64,000 bases of DNA, from positions 620,001-684,000 of the forward strand of contig DDFJ01000001.1 of assembly GCA_002337125.1 (NCBI GenBank). The letters are read 5' to 3'. Positions within the stretch are counted from its first letter, which is position 1; each line of letters opens with the position of its first letter. The notes under the pieces are model-generated. The model had not been told where the DNA came from. It did not search any database and worked only from the letters and a program-made list of their open reading frames with translations. This DNA is from Chitinophagaceae bacterium UBA1931. Its GTDB lineage: Bacteria > Bacteroidota > Bacteroidia > Chitinophagales > Chitinophagaceae. Both the position numbers and the translations under genes were made by a program. Shown here piece after piece: positions 7,641 to 16,041 of this stretch.

Positions 7641-9557
7641 ATGCGTTACATCTTCACCGCAGCTATACTGATTGCTGCCATTATCAGCACCGCTTTTTTT
7701 CAACGTACACCTGTAACGATAACAGGTAAGGTAACGGACGAAAAAGGTTTGCCCATGCAAAATGTTTCAGTGATTGAAAAAGGTACCAGTCACGGAACAT
7801 CTACAAACAACGATGGTTCTTTTTCTATCAAAGTATCGGGCATCAAAGCCAAACTGCAATTTTCATTTGTAGGGTATGAAACAACTGAAATTGATCTACA
7901 GGGGAAATCCAATATTGCAGTAACGATGAAACCTGTACAGTCACAGCTGGATGAAGTTGTTGTAACAGGATATGCAGTGCAAAAGAAAAAAACTGTAACT
8001 GCAGCCTCTGTAATTCTCAGGGGACAATCCTCTGGTTTGTATGTAACAAATCAAAATACTGCGCCAAAAATTATGGCTGATCAAAATGAAGAGAATTTTA
8101 ATACAGAAGATTATGATGGAATTACTGAAAACCGTTTTCGTAAAGTAACAGATGAACCACTTTCCACTTTTTCAATTGATGTGGATGCGGCTTCTTACAG
8201 CAACGTACGCAGAATAATCAATTACGGGCAGTTGCCTCCGGCAGGTGCTGTACGTATCGAAGAGTTTATCAATTATTTCAAATACAATTACCCGCAACCA
8301 ACCAACAACGATCCCTTCAGTATTAATACTGAAATGAGTGTTTGTCCATGGAATAAACAACACAAACTGGTGATGATTGGTTTGCAGGGAAAACAAATTG
8401 CAACTGAAAACCTACCTCCATCCAATCTTGTTTTTTTAATTGATGTAAGTGGATCAATGAGCGATGAAAATAAACTGCCGTTGGTAAAAGCATCGTTGAA
8501 ATTATTAGTAAACCAGCTTCGTGAACAGGATAATGTTGCAATAGTAGTGTATGCAGGTGCTGCAGGTTTGGTACTTCCTTCAACAAGTGGTGCACATAAA
8601 GAAAAAATTCTTGCAGCAATCGATCAGCTAAATGCAGGTGGTTCAACTGCAGGAGGAGCAGGTATTCAGTTAGCGTATAAAACAGCAAAGGACTATTTTA
8701 AGAAAGGCGGAAACAACCGTGTGATTCTTTGTACCGATGGTGATTTTAATGTTGGCATGAGCAGTGATGATGCCATGGAACGGTTAATTGAAGAAGAACG
8801 TAAGAGCGGTGTCTTTCTCACTGTACTTGGTTATGGAATGGGCAACTACAAAGACAATAAAATGCAGAAGCTTGCTGATAAAGGCAATGGCAACCATGCT
8901 TACATTGATGGAATGAACGAAGCCAAAAAAGTGTTGGTGAATGAGTTTGGCGGCACCATGTTCACCATTGCAAAAGATGTAAAACTGCAGATTGAATTTA
9001 ATCCTTTACTTGTACAGGCTTACCGTTTGGTTGGTTATGAAAACCGCATGCTGAACAAAGAAGATTTTAATAACGATAAAAAAGATGCAGGCGAGTTGGG
9101 TAGTGGTCATACTGTAACAGCGTTGTATGAAATTATTCCTGTGGGAGTGGAAAGTGAGTTTGTAGATAATGTGGATGATTTGAAATATCAGCAGGTGAAA
9201 ACAAATAAGAAGTCTGATCTGAAAAATGAAATCATGACCATCAAGTTCCGCTACAAAGAACCTGATGGAGAAGTAAGTAAACTGATTGTTCATCCGGTAA
9301 CTGATGAAAAAATACCTTTTGATAAAACATCTGAAAACTTCCGGTTTGCCGGGGCAGTTGCACAGTTTGGTATGCTGCTGCGCAATTCAGAATTCAAGGC
9401 CGATGCTACTTATGAAAAAGTAATTCGCCAGGCTACAGGTGCTCTTGGTAAAGATGCAGAAGGATACAGGGCAGAATTTGTTAAGCTGGTACAAACAGTT
9501 TCAAGTCTTGCTAAAAAAGGAAATGGGCATGAATCAAGCGTGGTGATTGAAGAGTAA
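7641..9557 (+). CDS. VWA-domain (YfbK-like) protein with N-terminal carboxypeptidase-regulatory domain
   Basis: The ATG at 7641 (MRYIFTAAILIAAII) gives a signal peptide or N-terminal anchor; a TTG 48 bases upstream would add a Cys-rich leader and is unlikely. Residues about 27-105 are a CarboxypepD_reg-like beta-sandwich ending in a TonB-box-like DEVVVTGYAVQKKK, residues about 180-260 the vWF-A-associated N-terminal domain (FSIDVDAASYSNVRR), and about 264-440 a von Willebrand factor A domain with MIDAS motif DVSGS starting at Asp268. The C-terminus matches the DUF3520-type extension. The protein is 638 aa. Divergent from an ECF sigma/anti-sigma pair, it is probably part of an envelope adhesion or stress module; ligand unknown. 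Confidence 0.85.
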   Translation: MRYIFTAAILIAAIISTAFFQRTPVTITGKVTDEKGLPMQNVSVIEKGTSHGTSTNNDGSFSIKVSGIKAKLQFSFVGYETTEIDLQGKSNIAVTMKPVQSQLDEVVVTGYAVQKKKTVTAASVILRGQSSGLYVTNQNTAPKIMADQNEENFNTEDYDGITENRFRKVTDEPLSTFSIDVDAASYSNVRRIINYGQLPPAGAVRIEEFINYFKYNYPQPTNNDPFSINTEMSVCPWNKQHKLVMIGLQGKQIATENLPPSNLVFLIDVSGSMSDENKLPLVKASLKLLVNQLREQDNVAIVVYAGAAGLVLPSTSGAHKEKILAAIDQLNAGGSTAGGAGIQLAYKTAKDYFKKGGNNRVILCTDGDFNVGMSSDDAMERLIEEERKSGVFLTVLGYGMGNYKDNKMQKLADKGNGNHAYIDGMNEAKKVLVNEFGGTMFTIAKDVKLQIEFNPLLVQAYRLVGYENRMLNKEDFNNDKKDAGELGSGHTVTALYEIIPVGVESEFVDNVDDLKYQQVKTNKKSDLKNEIMTIKFRYKEPDGEVSKLIVHPVTDEKIPFDKTSENFRFAGAVAQFGMLLRNSEFKADATYEKVIRQATGALGKDAEGYRAEFVKLVQTVSSLAKKGNGHESSVVIEE

Positions 9558-9563
9558 GCTTCC

Positions 9564-9594
9564 CCGGTGGGCTGCCTTAATGGTAGCTCACCGG
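9564..9594. terminator. Hairpin after the VWA gene, possible terminator
   Basis: Arms CCGGTGGGCT (9564-9573) and AGCTCACCGG (9585-9594) pair with one mismatch around an 11-base loop, 7 bp after the stop codon. There is no T tract, so it may be an mRNA 3'-end stabiliser rather than an intrinsic terminator. Confidence 0.4.
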
Positions 9595-9629
9595 ATTAAC
9601 GGATTTAGTAAATTGCAGTTAACCGACAC

Positions 9630-9657
9630 AGTCGAATACTGAACACTAAATATTAAC
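9630..9657. repeat. Degenerate 7-bp tandem array (unit NNNTNAA)
   Basis: Four adjacent heptamers of the form NNNYNAA/NNNTNAA run from 9630 to 9657 and end one base before the ATG of the next gene. The degeneracy is high, so the period is better supported by comparison with the other arrays in the window than on its own. Confidence 0.5.
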
Positions 9658-9658
9658 C

Positions 9659-11203
9659 ATGAAGAAATACTTGTTTTTATTTTTTATTGCGGTGCTTCCT
9701 TTAAATATTTATGCTCAATCCGATATTTCCTTTTCAGAACAAAAAATAAATAAAAAAGTCTCTGAGTTTTCCAATTTGTTTAATCTTAATACTCCATTAA
9801 ATTCTTATGTAAGTCTCTATTACATTTTTGCAGATGGAAAGGAAAGTTTACTAAGACTGGTTTCGTCTGAAAGTATTAAATACTTTCTTCCAGATTCATT
9901 GGCTCCCGACGTTAAGATTTCAGAAAAGGAAAAATCCTTCTATATGAATAATTATATTGAACGTATAATTATTTATAAAGATTCAATTGCTTACGTTATC
10001 AGTAACAATGATACAACAAAGCATTATATACGGGTTTTTTACAAGGAAAATAATAAATGGGTCTCAGTTGGGGAGGATGCCAGAAGGAGTGATGTTTTAT
10101 GTAAAGAATATATATATTCAAGAGTAAATGAAGATATAAGAAAACTCCAAAAGATTAGTTTATTAATTCCTGTACCTGTTGATACATTAGCATTTGTAAA
10201 GTACATTCAAGTAAAAGGGCAGGATCCTTCTGCTTATCTCTTGGATAAATTAGCATCATATCGATTGGTTTTATATGGTGAAATTCATCGACGTAGATCA
10301 TCTTGGGATTTGTTAATTCAATTACTTAATCGTCCTGAATTTGCAAAACATACAGGGACTATTTTTATGGAACTCCCATCAAATAATCAAAAGGATATCG
10401 ATAATTTTTTGAACGGAAAGAATAGTAATGATGAATTATTATTAAAAACGTTCAGAAACTTTACAGATGTAGGTTGGAACGATAAAGGAATGTTTGATTT
10501 TATAATGGCAGTTCGGAAAAGAAATGGCCAATTACCTCCACAAAAGCGAATAAGAATTATAGCAGCAGATATTTCAAGACCCTGGGACAAAATAAAGACA
10601 CAAGAGGATTATATTAATTACTTCTCTAAGCAAAATAGAGACAGCTTTATGGCCTCCATCATTTTAAGAACTTTAATAAAGAAAACTGATAAACGGAATG
10701 CTGTATTTATTGTCGGGACGGGACATGTGTGTAAATCATTGGAATCGACAGGATCAATTTTGTCAAAAAAATTACAGGGAAGCTGCTTTTCTATTTTTCA
10801 GCATAGCTTGCAAATGGATAACATTGTAGACATGTCAGAACGATTACGACATGGAGTATTTGATTATGCGTTTTATAAAAATGGATATTTACCAGTAGCA
10901 TTCGATTTAGAGAATAGTCCTTTTGGGCAAGAACCATTTGATGGCCTTTACTTAAATGGAAAGGGAACATACTGTCAAAACTATGATGGATATATTTTCT
11001 TTAAGCAATTAGAAAAGGAAGAAAAAACGGATATTTTGTTTAAACTATATTCTGATGTTTTTATTAAAGAAATAGATAGAAGGAAAAAACTTCAAGGTAG
11101 CTCTTTGAAAGGAGAATGGAATGTTCCTTCGCTTGATTTAAAAGTTATCATTAATTATATTTCTTCAAATTTTAAATTATCAATGTGGGAGGGGTTAAAA
11201 TAA
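9659..11203 (+). CDS. Secreted EreA/ChaN (TraB-like) superfamily protein, putative
   Basis: 514 residues with a signal peptide (MKKYLFLFFIAVLPLNIYAQ). The region from about residue 195 carries features of the erythromycin-esterase/ChaN/TraB superfamily: YRLVLYGEIHRRRSS (the GE-x-H motif), GTIFMELPSNNQKDIDNFL, RIRIIAADIS and the late VFIVGTGHV motif. Members act as esterases, haem-binding proteins or metalloproteases, so no exact reaction can be given. The first 190 residues are unlike anything I recognise. Codon choice is visibly more A/T-rich than in neighbouring genes, suggesting later arrival. It stands alone between a hairpin and the convergent GH18 gene. Confidence 0.6.
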   Translation: MKKYLFLFFIAVLPLNIYAQSDISFSEQKINKKVSEFSNLFNLNTPLNSYVSLYYIFADGKESLLRLVSSESIKYFLPDSLAPDVKISEKEKSFYMNNYIERIIIYKDSIAYVISNNDTTKHYIRVFYKENNKWVSVGEDARRSDVLCKEYIYSRVNEDIRKLQKISLLIPVPVDTLAFVKYIQVKGQDPSAYLLDKLASYRLVLYGEIHRRRSSWDLLIQLLNRPEFAKHTGTIFMELPSNNQKDIDNFLNGKNSNDELLLKTFRNFTDVGWNDKGMFDFIMAVRKRNGQLPPQKRIRIIAADISRPWDKIKTQEDYINYFSKQNRDSFMASIILRTLIKKTDKRNAVFIVGTGHVCKSLESTGSILSKKLQGSCFSIFQHSLQMDNIVDMSERLRHGVFDYAFYKNGYLPVAFDLENSPFGQEPFDGLYLNGKGTYCQNYDGYIFFKQLEKEEKTDILFKLYSDVFIKEIDRRKKLQGSSLKGEWNVPSLDLKVIINYISSNFKLSMWEGLK

Positions 11204-11256
11204 ATTAATTGTGAAGTTTATTAATATTATGTTTAAAGATGACTTTTGGATTTGGG

Positions 11257-12354
11257 TTAATCCCTTTTTGCTTTATCAATCACATCCAGGAGCCCTTCTG
11301 TAAGGCGATCATAAGGTAAAGCCCAGAACATGATACCTCCCAGTTTGTTTTGTTTGATGTAATTCACTTTTTCTGTAATGGAATAAGGATCATCAAATGT
11401 TGCAAATGTTTTTGTTTGCTTGTTATAGGCAAAGGTTGCAGCAGCTATGCTGTCTTTATAATAAACAAAACCGCTGTCAGTACTGAGTCGACTATCAAAC
11501 TGGCTATAAGAAATCATACTCTGGAAATTACCTGGGCGGTACAAACCATTATTCACACTGTCAACATTCACCCATGTACGTGCATAAAATGCAGCGCCGA
11601 CAATAATTTTCTTCAGGTTGATTTTATTTGACTGGAAAAACTGAATGGCATTATCAACCGATTGCTTTTGCTGTGCTGTTGAATAAAGAGGAGTGTGGTG
11701 GCCGGTAACAGTACTGAAACCACTCACCAGATCATAGCTCATCAGGTTTACATAATTCACAACCCTTGTTACTTTTTTCCATTCAATTGCATGTTCAAGA
11801 AAAGCATCAAAGCCTCCGGCTGCAAAACTGATGACTGCTTTTTTCCCAAGAGTTCTGCGCAGGTCTTTAACAAGCAGTGTGAAATTTTTTCTGTCGGCCT
11901 CCTGGAATTTATGCCCGGGATAACCTTCAATGGCAGGATATTCCCAGTCGAGATCAATACCATCTGCATCAAAGTAATCCAGCAGTTCTTTTACTGAAGC
12001 AGTAAATTCTGTTCGCCCTTCTTTTGTTGAAAAAACATCACTGCAGGTAAAACAACCGCCCCAGCCGCCAAGTGATAAAAGTACTTTCAGCTTACTGTTC
12101 TGCTGCTTTAATGAAACAAGTTTTTGAATAGTAGCTGTATCTCTTGCACTGTTAATGAAAAGTTTGTTCCCTTTCAGATGTGCAAATGAATAAATGATCT
12201 GTGTGAGTTTCCCCGTTTCAAAACTATCAATTAACGTACTTCGGCCTGCATAGTATGCAATCACTTCCATATTCGGGGAGGGGTTCTTTTGTGCAAAAGC
12301 AACCGCAAATGAAAAAAAGCCAATAAGAAGGCAATAACAGATTCGGGTAATCAT
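11257..12354 (-). CDS. Glycoside hydrolase family 18 (chitinase-like)
   Basis: 365 residues with a signal peptide ending AFA-QK at about residue 21. The GH18 catalytic motif is intact, DGIDLDWEYP at residues 131-140 with the proton donor Glu138, and the SxGG strand motif is present as LLSLGGWGG at 92-100. Later barrel strands are typical (VNLMSYDL; GGIMFWALPYDR near the C-terminus). The enzyme should hydrolyse beta-1,4-linked GlcNAc polymers outside the cytoplasm by the substrate-assisted mechanism; chitin versus chitodextrin or other GlcNAc glycans cannot be told from sequence. No binding module is attached. It is convergent with the EreA-like gene and divergent from the coiled-coil gene. 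Confidence 0.9.
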   Translation of the reverse strand: MITRICYCLLIGFFSFAVAFAQKNPSPNMEVIAYYAGRSTLIDSFETGKLTQIIYSFAHLKGNKLFINSARDTATIQKLVSLKQQNSKLKVLLSLGGWGGCFTCSDVFSTKEGRTEFTASVKELLDYFDADGIDLDWEYPAIEGYPGHKFQEADRKNFTLLVKDLRRTLGKKAVISFAAGGFDAFLEHAIEWKKVTRVVNYVNLMSYDLVSGFSTVTGHHTPLYSTAQQKQSVDNAIQFFQSNKINLKKIIVGAAFYARTWVNVDSVNNGLYRPGNFQSMISYSQFDSRLSTDSGFVYYKDSIAAATFAYNKQTKTFATFDDPYSITEKVNYIKQNKLGGIMFWALPYDRLTEGLLDVIDKAKRD

Positions 12355-12566
12355 AAGTTTAAATATAAAACAGCTTCTGTTAATTCAATCATTTTGTATA
12401 AAATTTTGGAGGATTACGATGAACCGAAGCCCTGCTGATTGGTTCACCTGATTTTTTTGGTTTGATATTTGCAAGGTTTCATTCACTCCGAAAAACCTCA
12501 TTGTAATAATATATCCCCTTGCTCCCGTTGTTGCATTTTTAACTAACATAACCCTGTAAAGAGATT

Positions 12567-13898
12567 ATGAGTGTGAATTTATTGATGACAGGCAACGTGT
12601 TTGCATTACAATCAACCGAATTGATATTAATTATAGTGTCCTCATTGGTGGCCGGTTATATTTTTAGCCGGTGGTTTCATTTATACAAAAAGAGATCAAC
12701 TGATGAAGACGCTGATCCGCTTGAAACAGAGATGGAAATACTTCAGAGTAAGTTTAATGCAGAAATCATCAGGAAAGAAGAAGAAGCAAGGCTTTTACAG
12801 GATGAAATAAAAGCTGCAGAAAAAAAGAATTTCGAATTACAGCTGCAATACGCAAAAGCATTGAATCATATTGACAAACTCAAGGCTCACAGTAATGTGG
12901 GAGAGCCTGTTGCCGATGGAATTGATGTGCGTGAAGCCGAAAACCAGGTAATGCTCAACCTGCAGGAAAAAATTACAAAACAGGAACAAAATCTTGTACA
13001 AATGGAACAAAAACTCGAACAGGAAAATCAAAAGAAAACTGAACTTGAAGCTTCTTATCAGCAACTCACTGCAGAAATTGCCGGTTATAAGGAGTTGGTT
13101 GAAAAATTAAAACATGATCATGAAACCGTTGTTCAGCATTTACAGGAACAACTCAGCACAAAAGAAAGCAAAGAAAAAGAATACAATGAACTGGTCGAAA
13201 AATATAAACTGGAATCAGAACAACTGAATGCCAGTATAAAAAATGCAGATCAGCCGGATGAACTGCAGCAGGAAATACTTCGTTTAAAATCCAGGTTAGA
13301 ACAAAAAGAAACGGTTGAACAGGCCGCAGCAGAAATTTCAGCAAACAAAGAGGGTATTACCGGCGTAAGAGTGCAGGCTGAACAGGTGGCTGGTGTTATT
13401 GATACGTTCAGGGATAAGCTGACAGCACTGCTTCGTGATGCTTATTCTTACGAGCAATTACTTGCAAGCAACGAACGGCTTAATCAAAACATCAGCCAGC
13501 TGCACTTGGAAAAACAGGCAGCAGAAGAGCAGCTGAAAGAACTGCAGTTACTGAAGGAAGAAAAAGAAAGGTTGGAAGGAACTATCAACCAAAAAATTAA
13601 TGAAGCAGCTCACTTGCAAGAGCAGCTCCGTATTGCAGAAGCGGAACAATTTTCTAAAACAAAAGAGTTGCAGGATGAAGTTGTGCAACAGCAGCAATTA
13701 CTGGCTGAGTTAGAGCAAACAAAAAACAATTTGCAGGTAACTGTTCATGAGCTTACAAAAAAGCTGGATGAAAAAGAACGTATATCAAGGGAAATGATCC
13801 ATGCTGTTAAAGACATTGAAAGCAGGTTTGCAGGCATGTATGCAGTGCAGGAAAATGAACCGGAGCTATCCGGTAATAACGGAATGCAATTAGGTTAA
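12567..13898 (+). CDS. Membrane-anchored coiled-coil protein, hypothetical
   Basis: 443 residues. One membrane helix at about residues 17-38 (TELILIIVSSLVAGYIFSRW) is followed by about 380 residues of nearly continuous coiled coil rich in Glu, Gln, Lys and Leu heptads, with a short break near residues 255-300 (ITGVRVQAEQVAGVIDTFRDKLTALL). The layout resembles structural or scaffold proteins that tether cytoplasmic complexes to the inner membrane, but no family is assigned. The next gene starts 21 bp after its stop and is likely in the same operon. The 212-bp spacer upstream, shared with the divergent GH18 gene, is AT-rich and shows no convincing full promoter. Confidence 0.75.
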   Translation: MSVNLLMTGNVFALQSTELILIIVSSLVAGYIFSRWFHLYKKRSTDEDADPLETEMEILQSKFNAEIIRKEEEARLLQDEIKAAEKKNFELQLQYAKALNHIDKLKAHSNVGEPVADGIDVREAENQVMLNLQEKITKQEQNLVQMEQKLEQENQKKTELEASYQQLTAEIAGYKELVEKLKHDHETVVQHLQEQLSTKESKEKEYNELVEKYKLESEQLNASIKNADQPDELQQEILRLKSRLEQKETVEQAAAEISANKEGITGVRVQAEQVAGVIDTFRDKLTALLRDAYSYEQLLASNERLNQNISQLHLEKQAAEEQLKELQLLKEEKERLEGTINQKINEAAHLQEQLRIAEAEQFSKTKELQDEVVQQQQLLAELEQTKNNLQVTVHELTKKLDEKERISREMIHAVKDIESRFAGMYAVQENEPELSGNNGMQLG

Positions 13899-13919
13899 TA
13901 CAGTTAAAATTTCACAAGT

Positions 13920-14432
13920 ATGTTGTTTGATATTGCAGAATTGAAAAGCTCTGTTATTGAAAAATTCAGAGAGCCTGTGAATTGTTTACGGGATTTAAAA
14001 ATGACAGATGGGTTTGTGCTGAATCCTGCTGCCCAGATGAGCATGTTTAATTTTTTGTTTTACGAAAAGCAATGGAGGTTTAATGATTTAAAAGACATTG
14101 CTCTTGTGTTTAATCCTGTATGGAAGGAGTGTGAATATGCTTTGCATTACAAACTTGCCAGTGATTTATTCGAAAACAAATTGGATTTGTTTTTACCTGT
14201 TGAACTTTCTTCTGGCAGTGTATATTCCATTGGCAGGCATTATAAAAATGCTGTTAAGTTTGAAACAGAGCTTGCAGCTATTTATCATATTCAGTTTGTA
14301 TCAAAAAGTTCGAAGCTGGGAGCAATAACCAGGAAATTAAAATCGAAGATAAATTCTGTTACAGCGAAGTTTCAGGTGCCGTTGTTTCAATATAAAATTC
14401 AGGAAGAAGATTTTTTGCCAAACCCCGGATGA
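13920..14432 (+). CDS. Hypothetical protein, 170 aa
   Basis: No family is recognised. The product is soluble-looking, mixed alpha/beta and moderately basic at the C-terminus (SKLGAITRKLKSKINSVTAK). It follows the coiled-coil gene by 21 bp, and the conserved spacing supports co-expression. Its last 34 bp overlap the 3' end of xerD on the opposite strand, so part of both C-termini is encoded by complementary DNA. Confidence 0.65.
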   Translation: MLFDIAELKSSVIEKFREPVNCLRDLKMTDGFVLNPAAQMSMFNFLFYEKQWRFNDLKDIALVFNPVWKECEYALHYKLASDLFENKLDLFLPVELSSGSVYSIGRHYKNAVKFETELAAIYHIQFVSKSSKLGAITRKLKSKINSVTAKFQVPLFQYKIQEEDFLPNPG

Positions 14433-15313
14433 TATTTTTCCAGTGTTGAACGCAGGTATTCCCTGTCTAAATGCGTATAAATTTCAGTAGTGGTAATGCT
14501 TTCATGTCCCAGCATTTCCTGCACTGCTCTTAAGTCTGCACCACCTTCCACCAAATGTGTGGCAAATGAATGACGGAAAGTGTGAGGTGAAATTGTTTTT
14601 TTTATTCCTGCTTCAAAAGCAAGTTGTTTGATGATGAGAAAAATCATTACACGTGTTAATTGATTGCCGTGCCTGTTCAGGAATAAAAAATCTTCTTTGC
14701 CGGGTTTTATTTTCATGTGCCTGCGGATATCATCCCTGTAAATATTGATGTATTTAATGGCACTGCTTCCAATTGGCACCAACCGTTCTTTATCGCCTTT
14801 ACCAATTACACGTATAAAACCAACATCGAGGTATAAATTAGATAACTTCAGGTTCACTACTTCACTTACACGCAAGCCACAACTGTACATGGTTTCAAGA
14901 ATGGCTTTGTTTCTGCCGCCTTCGGGTTTGCTTAAATCAATCTGGTTAATGATGCTTTCAATTTCTTCATAACTCAACGTATCAGGTAAAGCACGTTTCA
15001 GCTTTGGCGCATCAAGCAGGGCAGTAGGATCTTTGATGGTTATCTGTTCAGTTAAGCAGTATTTATAAAACTGTCGTAAACCAGAAATAATTCTTGCCTG
15101 GCTTCCCGCACTCATGCCCAGTTCAGTAATCCATTTTAAAAATTGCTGCAGATCTTTTAATTCAATTGCTTCGGGGTTTTTAAGATCGTTTACAGCCTGC
15201 AGGTATTGTGTAAGCATCTCCACATCGTGCAAATAAGCTTCCACCGAGTTTTCGCTCAATGAACGTTCAAGTTGCAGATAGGCTTTAAATCCTTTTTTGT
15301 ACGGCTCCCACAT
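14399..15313 (-). CDS. xerD: Site-specific tyrosine recombinase XerD-like
   Basis: 304 residues, the normal XerC/XerD length. The N-terminal SAM-like core-binding domain spans about 1-90 and the catalytic domain about 105-300. All catalytic residues are visible: Arg148 (CGLRVSEVVNL), Lys172 (GKGDKER), His244 and Arg247 (HTFRHSF), His270 (MLGHESI) and the nucleophile Tyr279 (TEIYTH). With its Xer partner it resolves chromosome dimers at dif during division. No integron or phage genes are nearby, favouring the housekeeping role. XerD over XerC is chosen on overall resemblance. Confidence 0.9.
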   Translation of the reverse strand: MWEPYKKGFKAYLQLERSLSENSVEAYLHDVEMLTQYLQAVNDLKNPEAIELKDLQQFLKWITELGMSAGSQARIISGLRQFYKYCLTEQITIKDPTALLDAPKLKRALPDTLSYEEIESIINQIDLSKPEGGRNKAILETMYSCGLRVSEVVNLKLSNLYLDVGFIRVIGKGDKERLVPIGSSAIKYINIYRDDIRRHMKIKPGKEDFLFLNRHGNQLTRVMIFLIIKQLAFEAGIKKTISPHTFRHSFATHLVEGGADLRAVQEMLGHESITTTEIYTHLDREYLRSTLEKYHPGFGKKSSS

Positions 15314-15323
15314 AGTTAGTAAA

Positions 15324-15358
15324 GGTACAAGGAACTAAGAAGAAGAGGCAAGGTACAA
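15324..15358. repeat. Degenerate 7-bp tandem array with exact GGTACAA units 28 bp apart
   Basis: GGTACAA occurs at 15324-15330 and 15352-15358, exactly four heptamers apart; the intervening units are A/G-rich heptamers. The array sits in the spacer between xerD and the YkgJ-like gene. Confidence 0.6.
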
Positions 15359-15394
15359 GTGTAAAATCCAGGAACCCTAAAACATCATCCAAAA

Positions 15395-15433
15395 AATCTG
15401 CGTTAATCTGTATCATCAGTATCATCTGTGTTT
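15395..15433. repeat. Short-period array with ATCTG-containing units
   Basis: AATCTG recurs at 15395 and 15405, followed by 9-base units ATCTGTATC, ATCAGTATC and ATCTGTGTT. This is a degenerate array of 9-10 bp period in the same spacer as the 7-bp array at 15324. Confidence 0.55.
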
Positions 15434-15470
15434 CTATTGCCTTATATTCGCTGCTTAAAAACAAATCAGC

Positions 15471-15986
15471 ATGCAGTTAGAAAAGCCCGTGCATTTACCC
15501 ATCTTTAAACGTTTGATGAATACCAACCGTCGTCGCTTCCGTTATTTTCTTACCCGTTTGGAAACAGTAAAACCAAGAGGACTTGATAAAGTAGTTAAAG
15601 AAGTTGATAAAGAAGTTTGGGCCGAAACAGATTGCCTTGCTTGTGCCAATTGCTGTAAAACAATGACGCCTACATTTACCCCTAAAGATATTAAACGTAT
15701 TTCGGCTCATTTCAATCAAACTCCTGAAGAGTTTACCGAAAAATGGTTGTACAAAGAACGTAGCACGGGTGATATGATGAATAAAAAACAACCCTGCCAG
15801 TTCCTGAATTTAAAAGATAACAAGTGCAGCATTTATGCAATAAGACCGGAAGATTGTGCCGGTTTCCCTCATCATACAAAAAAGAATTTTACTGAGTGGG
15901 TGCATGTGTACAAGCAGAATGTGGAATATTGTCCTGCTACGTATAAGCTAGTGGAGAAGATGATGGAAAAAGTTGGAAAAGTTTAA
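15471..15986 (+). CDS. YkgJ family cysteine-cluster protein
   Basis: 171 residues with the family's cysteine pattern: CLACANCCK near residues 53-61, PCQFLN, KCSIYAIRPEDCAGFPHH in the middle and a late Cys (VEYCPATY). These proteins are thought to bind zinc or an Fe-S centre; the biochemical role of this one is unknown. It is a single-gene unit ending at a bidirectional terminator shared with prfC. Confidence 0.85.
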   Translation: MQLEKPVHLPIFKRLMNTNRRRFRYFLTRLETVKPRGLDKVVKEVDKEVWAETDCLACANCCKTMTPTFTPKDIKRISAHFNQTPEEFTEKWLYKERSTGDMMNKKQPCQFLNLKDNKCSIYAIRPEDCAGFPHHTKKNFTEWVHVYKQNVEYCPATYKLVEKMMEKVGKV

Positions 15987-15993
15987 ACCGAAT

Positions 15994-16024
15994 AAAAAAA
16001 GCCGTCAAAATTGACGGCTTTTTC
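15994..16024. terminator. Bidirectional rho-independent terminator
   Basis: Stem arms 15996-16008 and 16011-16023 (core GCCGTC / GACGGC) with A and T runs at both ends, between the convergent genes ending at 15986 (+) and 16042 (-). Confidence 0.9.
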
Positions 16025-16041
16025 TTTTAACTGAATAAGTT

